Shown here: piece by piece, positions 18,471 to 28,900 of the stretch
How the letters are laid out: every line of letters starts with the position of its first letter
How positions within the stretch are numbered: the first letter of the stretch is position 1
Assembly: GCA_017550535.1 (NCBI GenBank)
Contig: JAFZOS010000039.1
Span: 1 to 64,000 of the forward strand
DNA length: 64,000 nt
DNA from: Lachnospiraceae bacterium
Lineage (GTDB): Bacteria > Bacillota > Clostridia > Lachnospirales > Lachnospiraceae
Direction: 5' to 3'
Made by a program: the position numbers and the translations under genes
Notes under the pieces: generated by a model
Told to the model about the DNA's origin: nothing
Database searches by the model: none
The model's input: the letters and a program-made list of their open reading frames with translations, nothing else

Positions 18471-19449
18471 CCGACCCTCCGTATATCTGCTCGACTATCT
18501 TTAGTGATTCGTAAGCATCATGGATATCGCCCATGAACAGTTCGCTGCCGCTTTCAACCGCTTCAACGACATCCTTAAGCTCCATCTTCCATGAATCGTC
18601 GCCCCTTGAATACTCATAGATCTTCGTTATCGGAGGACCCATCTCGGGGAGCATCTTATAGTAATAAAGTCTCTCAACGCCGTAGCTTCCGCCCAGGCCT
18701 TCTATCATAAGCTTGGCATATTTGCAGTATATCTCAAATGAAAACATGTTCTTCCATTCGGTACAACTCACCTGCAGCCATGCGCACCTGTTGTCTTCCT
18801 TTCTTAAGCAGATGAAGCCGTTGTCATCAACTTCCATATCCCAGTAGTAAGTTGCCGCAAATCCTTCAACTTTGTCAAAGTCACCCATAAACCACCTTGA
18901 AAGATCGATTAGGTGTACACCCTGGTCTATGGTCTCACCGCCACCGGAGATTGATTTGTCGGCACGCCATTCACGGTCATAGCCCACACGTCCGCCGTGG
19001 CCGTACCGTCCGCGTATGAACATTATCTCGCCTACATCTTCATTCTTTATTATATCCATTGCCTGTAGCATTGCCGGATGATAGCGGTGGTTGAAACCTA
19101 CCTTCACTACGACTTTTCTTTTTTCCAGTTCACTTATTATGGGTTCCAGTTCATGTGAACTGATGGCACCGGGCTTTTCAACAATGACATTCTTATCATT
19201 CTTAACCGCTTCAAGTGTTATTTGGGCAAGCAGGTTATTGGATGTAGCCACCACTATTATGTCCACATCCTCTTTATGTATGACATCTTTATATGTATTT
19301 GTTATACAGTCGCATTTGAACTGATCCGCGAGTGCCCTTGCCTTGTTAGAATCAACATCACACATTATCGTGATCTTATGCCCGCTTTCAAATATCGACC
19401 TTGCGCGTTTAACTCCGATCAGTCCGCAGCCTATGATACCGAAATTCAT
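18457..19449 (-). CDS. Gfo/Idh/MocA-family oxidoreductase
   Basis: A 330-residue NAD(P)-dependent sugar dehydrogenase-like protein. The Rossmann motif IGCGLIGVKRA is at residues 5-15, EKPGA marks the conserved catalytic-site lysine, and GGGETIDQGVHLIDLSRW carries the usual histidine. Family members act on sugars, inositols or nucleotide sugars. It lies in a co-directional set with a GT2 glycosyltransferase upstream and an SDR overlapping downstream. A structured intercistronic repeat lies 20 nt ahead of its start. Confidence 0.9.
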   Translation of the reverse strand: MNFGIIGCGLIGVKRARSIFESGHKITIMCDVDSNKARALADQFKCDCITNTYKDVIHKEDVDIIVVATSNNLLAQITLEAVKNDKNVIVEKPGAISSHELEPIISELEKRKVVVKVGFNHRYHPAMLQAMDIIKNEDVGEIMFIRGRYGHGGRVGYDREWRADKSISGGGETIDQGVHLIDLSRWFMGDFDKVEGFAATYYWDMEVDDNGFICLRKEDNRCAWLQVSCTEWKNMFSFEIYCKYAKLMIEGLGGSYGVERLYYYKMLPEMGPPITKIYEYSRGDDSWKMELKDVVEAVESGSELFMGDIHDAYESLKIVEQIYGGSDVKG

Positions 19450-19469
19450 GATTCCTCCTATTATAATGT

Positions 19470-19542
19470 AATGCCCCTTCCTTCGTCAGCGGCCAATCGT
19501 CGAAACCATCCTGAATTCTGCTACGCAGAATGGTTTCTCCTA
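19470..19542 (-). repeat. Intercistronic structured element, copy 1
   Basis: On the plus strand: GAAACC (19502-19507), invariant bulge ATCCTGA (19508-19514), ATTCTGC/GCAGAAT inner stem (19515-19521 with 19525-19531), then GGTTTC (19532-19537). The outer arms pair perfectly. Flanking blocks AATGCCCC and GGCCAATCGTCG are shared with the copy at 56520. It begins at the stop codon of the glycosyltransferase gene and ends about 20 nt before the Gfo/Idh start. Transcribed from the minus strand as part of the leader or intercistronic RNA. Confidence 0.8.
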
Positions 19543-20535
19543 CCTGTCTCCGTAGTCATATACATCCGCTATTACCCTGCTGTACCACAATGCCTTCAGA
19601 CCCTCGAGCGGATTCCCGATAAGATCCACCTTCTTGCCCTCGGCATATGACCTTGCGTTATAAGTAATCTGCATTTCAACAGGTTTATATCCCTTCCTTA
19701 AGAACCTCGTCACTATCTCCCAGTCAAGGCCGAACTTGCCGCCCCTGAAATTTATGCCGTACATGCAGTCTTTATGAAATATCTTATACATCGTGAAAGG
19801 ATCCGTCATTTTGGATCCGCACGCTAAGTTTATTACTCCCGTTAGCAACTTCTGCCCGAAGTTAAGGTAACCTGCGATCAGGTTGTTTTTGCTGCCACCC
19901 TCGGAAAACTTGCGCATCTTCCAGTCATCCTTGCGGTATCTGCTTCCGAGTACAAACAGTGCCTCCCCGTCCTTTATGGGTTTAAGCAACCTGTCATAAT
20001 CATCAACCTTGTATTCAAGGTCACCGTCCTGTATGGCGTAATAATTGCCTTCAGCCTGCTTTATCCCGTTAAGTACCGCATTGCCCTTGCCCATCGGCTT
20101 TTCTTCAAGTATGAGCTTAACGAGGCCGGGATTTGCCTGCGCATGCTTTTGGGCTATTTCCCTGGTACCGTCGCTTGAATTGCTTTCCACGATTATGATC
20201 TCAATATCCATTATCCATTCGTGGTTTATAAGAAGAGTAAGGAGTTCATCGGCCGTGCGTCCCTCATTATACATCGGGACTATGACAGAAAGCTTGGGCT
20301 CCTTTTTTTCGCTCTTAACGCACTTTATAAGGAAGCATCCCTTTTTAGGACACTCCCTCATCTTAACGACCTTTTCAAACCCGCATCTGATAAGAAGAAG
20401 ACCTTCTTTTTCCTGGTCTATCTTCTTACCTTTTCTGTATATAAACAGCTCCTGTCCCTGTTCCATCCGGGAATAAAACTCATTAAGCAGCTGCTCGTTT
20501 ATCATTGTATTTTCGTCTATAACCTGCTTTTCCAC
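19540..20535 (-). CDS. GT2 family glycosyltransferase with extra N-terminal segment
   Basis: A roughly 331-residue glycosyltransferase of the dolichyl-phosphate-mannose-synthase-like GT2 group: LSVIVPMYNEGRTADELLTL opens the GT-A domain, with VESNSSDGT, the QDGDLEY metal-binding acidic motif, and DPFTMYKIF. The ~65 residues before it (LLIRCGFEKVVKMRECPKK) resemble the last strands of a SAM-dependent methyltransferase, hinting at a fusion remnant. The start is uncertain: GTG at 20535 behind AAAGG fits, and TTG at 20541 or an internal ATG are alternatives. It probably transfers a sugar to a lipid carrier or glycan; no membrane helices are seen. Confidence 0.82.
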   Translation of the reverse strand: MEKQVIDENTMINEQLLNEFYSRMEQGQELFIYRKGKKIDQEKEGLLLIRCGFEKVVKMRECPKKGCFLIKCVKSEKKEPKLSVIVPMYNEGRTADELLTLLINHEWIMDIEIIIVESNSSDGTREIAQKHAQANPGLVKLILEEKPMGKGNAVLNGIKQAEGNYYAIQDGDLEYKVDDYDRLLKPIKDGEALFVLGSRYRKDDWKMRKFSEGGSKNNLIAGYLNFGQKLLTGVINLACGSKMTDPFTMYKIFHKDCMYGINFRGGKFGLDWEIVTRFLRKGYKPVEMQITYNARSYAEGKKVDLIGNPLEGLKALWYSRVIADVYDYGDR

Positions 20536-20587
20536 AAACAACCTTTCATGTAAATATGCTCATGTTGTTTCGCGCTGACTGTCATGA

Positions 20588-20593
20588 ATTATA
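20588..20593 (-). promoter_or_regulatory. -10 box upstream of the glycosyltransferase gene
   Basis: TATAAT on the minus strand, about 50 nt before the start, with a weak TTTAAT 17 bp further upstream that overlaps the pyrD stop codon. This separates the sugar gene set from the pyr operon. Confidence 0.45.
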
Positions 20594-20611
20594 ACACAGT
20601 TTCATAAATTA

Positions 20612-21529
20612 TTAAACCTGTTTCACACAGCCTGTCAGTTCCCTGATATCCTTAACGCCGTACTTTATCATGTAATCATGTATCCCGTCGATGACCTCCT
20701 GTGTTGTGTAAGGGTTGTGGAAGTTCATCGCGCCCACCGCAACGGCAGTCGCTCCCGCCATTATAAATTCAAGCGCATCTTCGGCATTTGCGATACCGCC
20801 CATGCCGATAACGGGAATCTTTACTGCCTGAGCTGCCTGGTATACCATCCTTACGGCCACCGGCTTTATCGCAGGTCCCGAAAGGCCTCCGGTTTTGTTT
20901 GCAAGCGCAAAGGTACGTTTATGTATGTCGATCTTCATTGCAGTCAGGGTATTTATCAGTGATATGGCATCGGCGCCTGCTGCCTCAGCCGCCTTTGCCA
21001 TTTCTGCTATATCCGTTACATTTGGAGAAAGCTTCATTATCACGGGCTGTGCCGCATGCTTTTTTATCTGTTCCGTAATGTTAAACAGAGCATCCGCCTT
21101 CTGGCCGAACGCTATGGCGCCTTCCTTTACATTGGGACAGGATACGTTTATCTCAAGCATATCCACTGCCTTATCTGACAGTCTTTCCACTACTTCCAAA
21201 TAATCCTCAACTGTTTTACCGCATACGTTTACTATTACCTTCGTATCATAGTCCTTTAAAAATTCAAGGTCTCTTTCGATAAAGGTATCTATACCGGGGT
21301 TCTGCAGTCCTATCGCGTTTAACATACCGCCACAGGTCTCAACGACCCTGGGAGTGGGGTTTCCGAGCCACGGCACGTTTGCAACGCCCTTGGTCACCAC
21401 TGCTCCGAGTTTGTTAAGGTCGACAAATTCCGAATACTCCATGCCCGATCCGAAGGTGCCCGAGCCTACCATGACAGGGTTCTTAAACTCAACCCCGGCG
21501 ATGTTTACAGTCATTACAGCATCACTCAC
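20612..21529 (-). CDS. pyrD: Dihydroorotate dehydrogenase B, catalytic subunit
   Basis: A 305-residue FMN-dependent TIM barrel that oxidises dihydroorotate to orotate. The catalytic cysteine lies in NVSCPNVKEG, and FMN-phosphate binding residues lie in GMGGI and GATAVAVGAMNF near the C terminus. It is the class 1B enzyme, which passes electrons to NAD via PyrK. Its start overlaps the pyrK stop by 4 bp (ATGA), consistent with a stoichiometric complex. Last gene of the pyr operon. Confidence 0.96.
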   Translation of the reverse strand: MSDAVMTVNIAGVEFKNPVMVGSGTFGSGMEYSEFVDLNKLGAVVTKGVANVPWLGNPTPRVVETCGGMLNAIGLQNPGIDTFIERDLEFLKDYDTKVIVNVCGKTVEDYLEVVERLSDKAVDMLEINVSCPNVKEGAIAFGQKADALFNITEQIKKHAAQPVIMKLSPNVTDIAEMAKAAEAAGADAISLINTLTAMKIDIHKRTFALANKTGGLSGPAIKPVAVRMVYQAAQAVKIPVIGMGGIANAEDALEFIMAGATAVAVGAMNFHNPYTTQEVIDGIHDYMIKYGVKDIRELTGCVKQV

Positions 21530-22293
21530 AGCTCCACCTCCGTTGCGTTAAATACGGGACCGTCCGCACAAATCCTTTTGTTCTTCACCTTCGAATGGTC
21601 ATCCGTATCTGTTGATTTACATACACATCCAAGACATGCTCCTACCCCACATGCCATTCTTTCTTCAAGTGAGATATAGGCTTCAATGCTATTTTCTTCA
21701 GCAAACTTCTTTACCCCACGCAGCATCGGAGTCGGTCCGCATGCATATATGACCCCTCCGTCCACCTTATTTTCCTTTATCGCATCGATAACATTACCTT
21801 TTGTTCCCAGTGACCCGTCATCTGTTGCAATAACGACATTCCCGTAACTTAAAAACTCCTTATCAAGAAAAGTGTCTTTATTCCTGTATCCCAAAACTAT
21901 GGTCTTTTCACCCTTAAGCCTTTTTGCAAGTTCAAGCATCGGGGGTATTCCGATGCCCCCTCCTACAAGTATTGCCTTTTCATTCTTTATGGGAAATCCG
22001 TTTCCGAGCGGACCTAATATATCAACCTCATCTCCCGTTTTATACTTAGAAAACTCCTTTGTGCCCGCACCGGCGATCCTGTATACGATCCTTAACCTGC
22101 CTCCGTCCTTATCGTCAGCCTCACATATACTTATCGGCCTCGGGAGCAGCCTTGTCTTATCCTTCGTATAAACGGATAAAAACTGTCCCGGGACCGCATC
22201 TGACGCGATACCGGTCTTTATCCACATGCTGTATATTTCGTCCGCCAACTTTTCCTGGGATATTACCCTTGCGGTTTCCTTCCTTTTGCTCAT
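21526..22293 (-). CDS. pyrK: Dihydroorotate dehydrogenase B, electron transfer subunit
   Basis: A 255-residue ferredoxin-reductase-like subunit with an FAD domain (LLPRPISI), an NAD domain (GGGIGIPPMLELAKRLKG) and a C-terminal 2Fe-2S site (C-GVGA-CLG-C-V-C and a later ICADGPVF cysteine). It relays electrons from PyrD to NAD. It overlaps pyrD, its partner. Confidence 0.96.
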   Translation of the reverse strand: MSKRKETARVISQEKLADEIYSMWIKTGIASDAVPGQFLSVYTKDKTRLLPRPISICEADDKDGGRLRIVYRIAGAGTKEFSKYKTGDEVDILGPLGNGFPIKNEKAILVGGGIGIPPMLELAKRLKGEKTIVLGYRNKDTFLDKEFLSYGNVVIATDDGSLGTKGNVIDAIKENKVDGGVIYACGPTPMLRGVKKFAEENSIEAYISLEERMACGVGACLGCVCKSTDTDDHSKVKNKRICADGPVFNATEVEL

Positions 22294-22367
22294 ACTCTTC
22301 TTTATCCTTACTGTAGTTACTCTGTCTTCTTTAATCCTGCAGCCCTGATGATATCCCTACACAACAT

Positions 22368-23663
22368 TTATACAATGGTTTCATCTTTATATACGACCTC
22401 TCCACCGCAGATGGTATACTTAACCCTGCCCTTAAGCCGCCAGTTAACAAAAGGCGAATTGCATGACTTTGATACAAAATCACCCACTATCCACTCTTCT
22501 TCCGGATCAAATATAACGATATCCGCAGGACTGCCCATCTTAATGCTTCCCGCATTGATATTAAAAACAGCCGCCGGCGTGGTGCTCATCCTTTCAATAA
22601 GCTGCATCATATTAAGATATCCCTTGTCAACAAGTGTGGTGATACCAAGCGCCAGCGATGTTTCAAGTCCTGTTATACCGCTCGGGGCCTCGGTTATCGG
22701 CATACCCTTTTCTTCCTTTGTGTGAGGCGCATGATCGGTAGCTATCATATCGATAGTGCCATCCTTAAGCCCTTCTATTATCGCCATTCTGTCCTCTTCG
22801 GTCCGAAGCGGCGGGTTCATCTTTGCATCAGATCCGTATTTAAGGACAGCTTCCTCCGTGAGTGAAAAGTGATGCGGAGTGGCTTCCGCATGTACATCGG
22901 CGCCCAGTTCCTTATACTTTCGCACAAGGTCAACCGCTTCTTTTGTGCTTATATGCTGGATATCAATACGCGCCCCGGTTTCAAGCGCGAGCTTTAAGTC
23001 CCTCTTTACCATGAATATCTCCGCACTGCGGTCGGCACCTCCGATACCCAGCTTCTTTGATACATAACCCTTGTTGATCCCGTTATCTTCTATAAAATCA
23101 GGATCCTCTTCGTGCAGGCTTACCGGTATATCCAGTTCCTTTGCCTTCATGAAAGCTTCCTTTACAAGCGCTTCATCAAGCACCGGCTTTCCGTCATCCG
23201 ACAATCCTACCGCACCTGCGGCCTTTAAAGCTGTGGCATCGGTAAGCTCTTTTCCCTCAAGCCCCTTTGTAACAGTACCTACCGAGTAGATATGTATATC
23301 CTCGCCCTCTGCTTTATTAAGGACGCTCTTAAGATCCTGCTCGTTATCCGGCGCGGGTTTTGTATTACCCATCATCACAACGGATGTGAATCCGCCCTTT
23401 GCGGCAGCCATCGCCCCCGTATGGATGTCCTCCTTATGTATGAACCCCGGATCCCTGAAATGCACATGCACATCCACCAGTCCCGGCGCGGCTATAAGTC
23501 CCCTTCCGTTTATCACCATATCCGCCTGGATCTCACGGATAGTACTCTTACTGTGCAGATCGACAGCCGTTACCTCACCCTTGCTTATGAGGATATCGAC
23601 AATTTCATCCGTATGACTTTCCGGATTTATAAGCCTTATGTTCCTTATCATTATTCCTGCCAT
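22368..23663 (-). CDS. pyrC: Dihydroorotase, class I
   Basis: A 431-residue amidohydrolase that cyclises carbamoyl aspartate to dihydroorotate. It has zinc ligands in the HVHFRDPG motif near residue 60 and the conserved DHAPH toward the C terminus. The start may instead be the ATG four codons in (MIRNIRLIN), which has a closer ribosome binding site. Within the operon it lies 74 nt before pyrK. Confidence 0.95.
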   Translation of the reverse strand: MAGIMIRNIRLINPESHTDEIVDILISKGEVTAVDLHSKSTIREIQADMVINGRGLIAAPGLVDVHVHFRDPGFIHKEDIHTGAMAAAKGGFTSVVMMGNTKPAPDNEQDLKSVLNKAEGEDIHIYSVGTVTKGLEGKELTDATALKAAGAVGLSDDGKPVLDEALVKEAFMKAKELDIPVSLHEEDPDFIEDNGINKGYVSKKLGIGGADRSAEIFMVKRDLKLALETGARIDIQHISTKEAVDLVRKYKELGADVHAEATPHHFSLTEEAVLKYGSDAKMNPPLRTEEDRMAIIEGLKDGTIDMIATDHAPHTKEEKGMPITEAPSGITGLETSLALGITTLVDKGYLNMMQLIERMSTTPAAVFNINAGSIKMGSPADIVIFDPEEEWIVGDFVSKSCNSPFVNWRLKGRVKYTICGGEVVYKDETIV

Positions 23664-23688
23664 GATCCTATACCTTTTCCTTCATCCT

Positions 23689-25035
23689 TTACCCGTTAAG
23701 CTTAACTGCGGCGTCCCTTCCCGCGATCGCGCCTGAAGAAAACGCCCACTGGAGATTGTAACCTCCGCATGTACCGTCCACATCCGCCAGTTCGCCGACA
23801 ATGTACAGGCCGGGGATGATCTTCGATCCGAGATCCTCTGTAAGCTCATCAAGGCTTACTCCTCCCGCTGTGACCTGTGCCCGTTCAAATCCGGCATCTC
23901 CCGTGACCTTTACGTTAAGGTTCTTAAGCAGCGCCGTAAGAGTCATTAGTTTTTTATCCTGCACATTCCCCGCAAGTGAACGGGGAATGATGCCTGCCTC
24001 GTTTAAGCAGTATTCCGCAAGCTTTTCGTTAAGGCACAGACTCAACGCTTCAAGCGCGCTCCTATCCCGTCTTGTATCCTTATTTCGCATGCTCGATACA
24101 TCGTAATATCCGTCAAATGCCCTTCTCATAAGTGCAAAAAGTTCATCTTCTGTCTCATCAGGAAACAGGTCTATCCTTACCGATACTTCCCTGCCTTCGT
24201 CAAAGGCCGGCCCGGCATACCTGCTCACCTGCATTACCGGGATCCCGCTTACATTATCCTTATTGAATATTATCTCACCCTTCTCGTCCGATACCTCCCT
24301 GCCCGAAACCACAAGGGTTACCGCACATTTGACCCGTACGCCGGCAAGCTTTGACAGCTTCTTATCCGAATGCATAAGGGGCACAAGAGCGGGCCGCTGG
24401 GGCTTTATCGTATGTCCCAATCCGGTTATGACACTGTTCAGATTACCGTCACTCCCGTGTGCCGGGCTTGCTTTTCCTCCAACGGCGAGTATCAGTTTTT
24501 TGCAACTGTATGTACTTTTACGCGTCGTTACCGTGAACCGCCTTTCTTCATCCGGTTCATCATATATATCCGAAGATGAGGCATTTTCATCGTCCGGGGT
24601 ATATGTTATATCGATCACAGGTTCCTCACAGCATATCTTTACCCCGAGCCTCCTGCATTCAAGCAGCAGGGCATCAGCTACGCTCTTTGCCTGCTCGTTG
24701 TAGGGATAGATGTAATCTCCTATATGTTTGGTCATCATGCCCAGCTCATGGAAGAAAAGCAAAAGGTCGTCCCTGTTGTAGTTATCCACTATCTTAAGCG
24801 CAAACCCGGGATCCCCTCCCCTGTACACCTTATCATCCATATACAGGTTTGAAAAATTGCACCTTCCGTTTCCGGTGGCATACAGCTTCTTAAGCGGCTT
24901 ATCCTTCTGTTCGAACACAGTAACAAAGGCGCCTTCCCGTGCAGCACTTATTGCTGCCATAAGTCCTGCCGGTCCTGCGCCTGTTATTATCACATCACAT
25001 TTATTATCTTTTGATCTCTTTGAGTTATCAAGCAT
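23689..25035 (-). CDS. HI0933/BaiN-family FAD-dependent oxidoreductase
   Basis: A 448-residue flavoprotein with dinucleotide motif ITGAGPAGLMAAISAA near the N terminus, the family signature YATGNGRCNFSN, and the C-terminal GELADVDGTCGGYNLQWAFSSG. This family includes BaiN, which reduces steroid double bonds, and many uncharacterised members. Its position inside the pyr operon, 25 nt before pyrC, does not reveal a substrate. A ~20-residue acidic insert (around DDENASSSDIYDEPDEER) is unusual. Confidence 0.88.
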   Translation of the reverse strand: MLDNSKRSKDNKCDVIITGAGPAGLMAAISAAREGAFVTVFEQKDKPLKKLYATGNGRCNFSNLYMDDKVYRGGDPGFALKIVDNYNRDDLLLFFHELGMMTKHIGDYIYPYNEQAKSVADALLLECRRLGVKICCEEPVIDITYTPDDENASSSDIYDEPDEERRFTVTTRKSTYSCKKLILAVGGKASPAHGSDGNLNSVITGLGHTIKPQRPALVPLMHSDKKLSKLAGVRVKCAVTLVVSGREVSDEKGEIIFNKDNVSGIPVMQVSRYAGPAFDEGREVSVRIDLFPDETEDELFALMRRAFDGYYDVSSMRNKDTRRDRSALEALSLCLNEKLAEYCLNEAGIIPRSLAGNVQDKKLMTLTALLKNLNVKVTGDAGFERAQVTAGGVSLDELTEDLGSKIIPGLYIVGELADVDGTCGGYNLQWAFSSGAIAGRDAAVKLNG

Positions 25036-25043
25036 GTTTTGTT

Positions 25044-25901
25044 CTATATGGCGACCTCTCCCGTAAACACTGTCCGGGCGGGTCCCGTCATGTATATATG
25101 TCCGTCTTCCTCATTCCATTCTATCACAAGATCGCCGCCTCTTAAACCAAGAACTGCTTTTCGCTCACTCCTTCCCGTAAGTACCGCCGCAACAAGCGAT
25201 GCACAGGCTCCCGTACCGCAAGCAAGTGTTTCACCGCTGCCCCTCTCCCATACACGCATCCTTAAGTGACTCTTATCGATCACCTTTACAAACTCCGTAT
25301 TAACGCCTTCCGGGAACGCGGGATGATGCTCATATGCGGGCCCGATCTTATCAAGCTCGAGGCTGTCCGTATCATCAACAAATATGACCGCATGCGGGTT
25401 ACCCATTGAAACCGCCGTCATCTTCTCATCTTTACCGTTTACGTTATAGGTAACGTTAATGAGCCTGCCCTCACCGTCCGTGCCTGTGGCCGTGTGTGAA
25501 GCATCGGCCGGGATATCACAAGCCTTCAGTATAGGCTCGCCCATATCTACCCTTACGGTATCAACCTTTCCGTCCGCAATATTAAGGTAAAGGGTCTTAA
25601 CGCTGCCGCAGCTTACTATCTTAACGGGATTTAAATCCGTAAGTCCGTTGTCATACACGAACTTGGCCACACACCTTATTCCGTTTCCGCACATATTGCC
25701 GCGCGAACCGTCGGCATTATACATCTCCATCTCGAAATCGGCTTCATCGGAAGGGTTTATGAATATGACCCCGTCCCCGCCTATACCGAAGTGCCGGTCG
25801 CTTAACCTTACCGCGATCCCTGACCTGTCATTAACCTCCTGGTCACCGGTATAAACGTATATATAATCATTGCCGCAGCCCTGCATTTTAGTAAATTTCA
25901 T
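25044..25901 (-). CDS. dapF: Diaminopimelate epimerase
   Basis: A 285-residue PLP-independent epimerase turning LL-DAP into meso-DAP for lysine and peptidoglycan. The two catalytic cysteines are C71 (NMCGNGIRC) and C228 (LACGTGAC). The product of DapL, encoded at 58422, is its substrate, so this organism uses the aminotransferase variant of the DAP pathway. It is embedded in the pyr operon, 8 nt from the FAD enzyme. Confidence 0.96.
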   Translation of the reverse strand: MKFTKMQGCGNDYIYVYTGDQEVNDRSGIAVRLSDRHFGIGGDGVIFINPSDEADFEMEMYNADGSRGNMCGNGIRCVAKFVYDNGLTDLNPVKIVSCGSVKTLYLNIADGKVDTVRVDMGEPILKACDIPADASHTATGTDGEGRLINVTYNVNGKDEKMTAVSMGNPHAVIFVDDTDSLELDKIGPAYEHHPAFPEGVNTEFVKVIDKSHLRMRVWERGSGETLACGTGACASLVAAVLTGRSERKAVLGLRGGDLVIEWNEEDGHIYMTGPARTVFTGEVAI

Positions 25902-25914
25902 GATAGTCTCCTTA

Positions 25915-28900
25915 TTAGATCTCCGATATCCTCGGTGTTATCTCCTCAAGTACGTCAAGCAGTATCCTTACCGTGTCAAGAGAGGTGAACATCGTTACCC
26001 CGTTAAGTATCGCGCATTTCCTGATCGCCTCGCCGTCAACGTAATGAATGCCCGACAATATCGCCCTCGTATTGATTATATAGCTCACGTAACCGGCGCG
26101 GATCGACTGAAGTATCTCGTCGCTTCCCTCCGAAAGCTTTCCGCGGATCCTGGTCCTTATACCGTGCTCCTTAAGGAACACTCCCGTTCCTATAGTGGCT
26201 TCGATATTAAAGCCCAGTTCGTAAAACCGTTTTACGAGCGGAAGTGCCTCTTCCTTATCCTCATCCGCCAGAGTGAATATCACTGTGCCGTATTCCTTCA
26301 TCTTAATGCCGGATGCCTGCAGTGCCTTATACAGCGCCCTCTTTAAGCTCCTGTCATACCCTATCGCCTCACCGGTTGACTTCATCTCGGGCGACAGGTA
26401 TGCATCCATTCCATAAAGCTTCTCAAAGGAAAATGCCGGTGCCTTGACATACCAGAAGTCCTTTTTTTCAAGCACCTTATCCGCATATCCCTGTTCCTTC
26501 AGGCTTTCTCCGAGCATTACCCTTGTTGCGATATCCACAAGCGGGACTCCGGTTGACTTTGACAGAAAGGGAACGCTCCTTGATGCCCTGGGATTGACCT
26601 CTATTATATAAACTTTCTCATCCTTATCCACGATGAACTGGATGTTGTACAAACCTACGATCCCTATGCCCACTCCCAGCTTCTTGGTATAATCGGCAAT
26701 GGTTTCCTTAACCTTATCCGATATCGAAAACGGCGGGTAAACGCTGGTAGAATCACCCGAATGCACGCCCGTCCTCTCGACAAGCTCCATAATACCGGGA
26801 AGAAATACATCCTTTCCGTCACAGATCGCATCTATCTCAACTTCCTTGCCGACCACGTATTTATCAACGAGAACCGGCCTGTCAGTATCGACTTCGACCG
26901 CATTCTTAAGATACTTTGTAAGCATATCCTCGTTGGCAACTATCTCCATCGCACGCCCGCCTAATACGAACGAAGGACGCACAAGTACGGGATATCCTAT
27001 TTCCTTGGCCGCTTTAATACCTTCTTCGATATTTGTAACGGCAACACCTGTAGGATGCGGGATGTTAAGTTTTATGATAACGTTCTCAAATGCATCCCTG
27101 TCCTCGGCCGCGAATATCGCATCGGGATCGGTACCTATTATCTTAACCCCGCGCGCTGCCAAAGGACCCGCAAGGTTAACTGCTGTCTGTCCTCCGAGCG
27201 ATGCTATCACACCATCGGGCTTCTCAAGCTCGATTATGTTCATTATATCTTCGACCGTAAGCGGTTCAAAATATAGTTTGTCGGCTGTTGTGTAATCCGT
27301 GGATACCGTCTCAGGGTTGTTATTTATGACAATCGCCTCATATCCCATCTCGTGGATCGTCTTTACTGCGTGCACTGTTGAGTAATCAAATTCAACGCCC
27401 TGACCTATCCTTATCGGACCGGATCCGAGTACTATGACCTTCTTGTTATCTGATATCCTTGATTCATTTTCATCCTCATATGTCGAATAGAAGTAAGGCA
27501 CATAACTTTCAAACTCGCTCGCGCAGGTATCGATCATCTTATATACGGGCTTAATGCCGTACTCCTTACGAAGCTCCCAGATATCCTCCTCACTGCTGCC
27601 GGTGAGTGATGCTATGGTTTTATCACAAAAGCCCATGCGCTTTGCTTCATATAACAGTTCCTTTGAAAGCTTATCCGAGGCCTTTATCTTTCCTTCAAGA
27701 GTCACTATATCCTTAAGCTTGTCAAGGAAGAACATATCTATCTTGGTCCTTAAGTATATTACTTGAGGATCCACTCCCATACGAAGGAGCTGCGCTATCG
27801 CATATATCCTGTCATCCGTTCCTTCCCCGATATATTCAAGCAGCTTCTCGGTCTTATCGGTATCACCGTAAAAGTCACCCTTTTCATATACCGTATCGGG
27901 ATCAAATTTAGCCGAATACAGATAGTCGTAACCTTCCTCAAGCGAACGAATCGCCTTAAGCAGGCTCTCCTCCATCGTCCTTCCGACACTCATTGTCTCT
28001 CCCGTTGCCTTCATCTGGGTTGACAGTGCGTTTGAAGCGGTTGTGAACTTATCAAACGGAAAACGCGGCATCTTGGTGACCACATAATCAAGCGCAGGCT
28101 CAAAGCAGGCCGGCGTGTTCGCAAGCATTATCTCATCAAGGTTCATGCCCACCGCTATCTTGGCAGATACCCTCGCTATCGGATATCCGCTTGCCTTTGA
28201 TGCAAGCGCCGATGACCTTGATACCCTGGGGTTTACTTCTATAACGTAATAATCAAACGACTCGGGATCTAAGGCAAACTGAACGTTACATCCGCCCTTT
28301 ACCTTAAGTGCGCGGATGATACGGATCGCAGCGTCCCTTAACATATGATATTCCTTATTGGTAAGGGTCTGACTTGGCGCAACGACTATGGAATCACCCG
28401 TGTGTATGCCTACGGGATCTAAGTTTTCCATGTTGCAGACGGTGATGACCGTATCGTTGGCATCCCTTATGACTTCGTATTCTATCTCCTTATATCCCTT
28501 GATGCTCTTTTCAACGAGCACCTGATGTACGGGGGACAACTCAAGCGCATGCTTCATCATCCGCTCCATCTCTTCGGGATCGCCCGCAAAGCCGCCGCCT
28601 GTACCGCCTAAGGTAAACGCGGGGCGCAGGATCACGGGATAACCTATCTCCTGAGCGGCCTTAAGTCCTTCCTCAACTGTGACCGTTATCATCGAAGGAA
28701 CCACCGGCTCATTAAGCTGCTCGCACAGCTCCTTAAACTGCTCTCTGTCCTCTGCCTTCCTGATACTGTCGGCATCGGTCCCCAAGAGCTCTATCTCACA
28801 TTCACCGAGCACTCCCTTGTCATAAAGCTGTAATGATAAGTTAAGGCCCGTCTGTCCTCCGATGCCCGGAACTATCGCATCAGGCCTTTCATAGCGGCAT

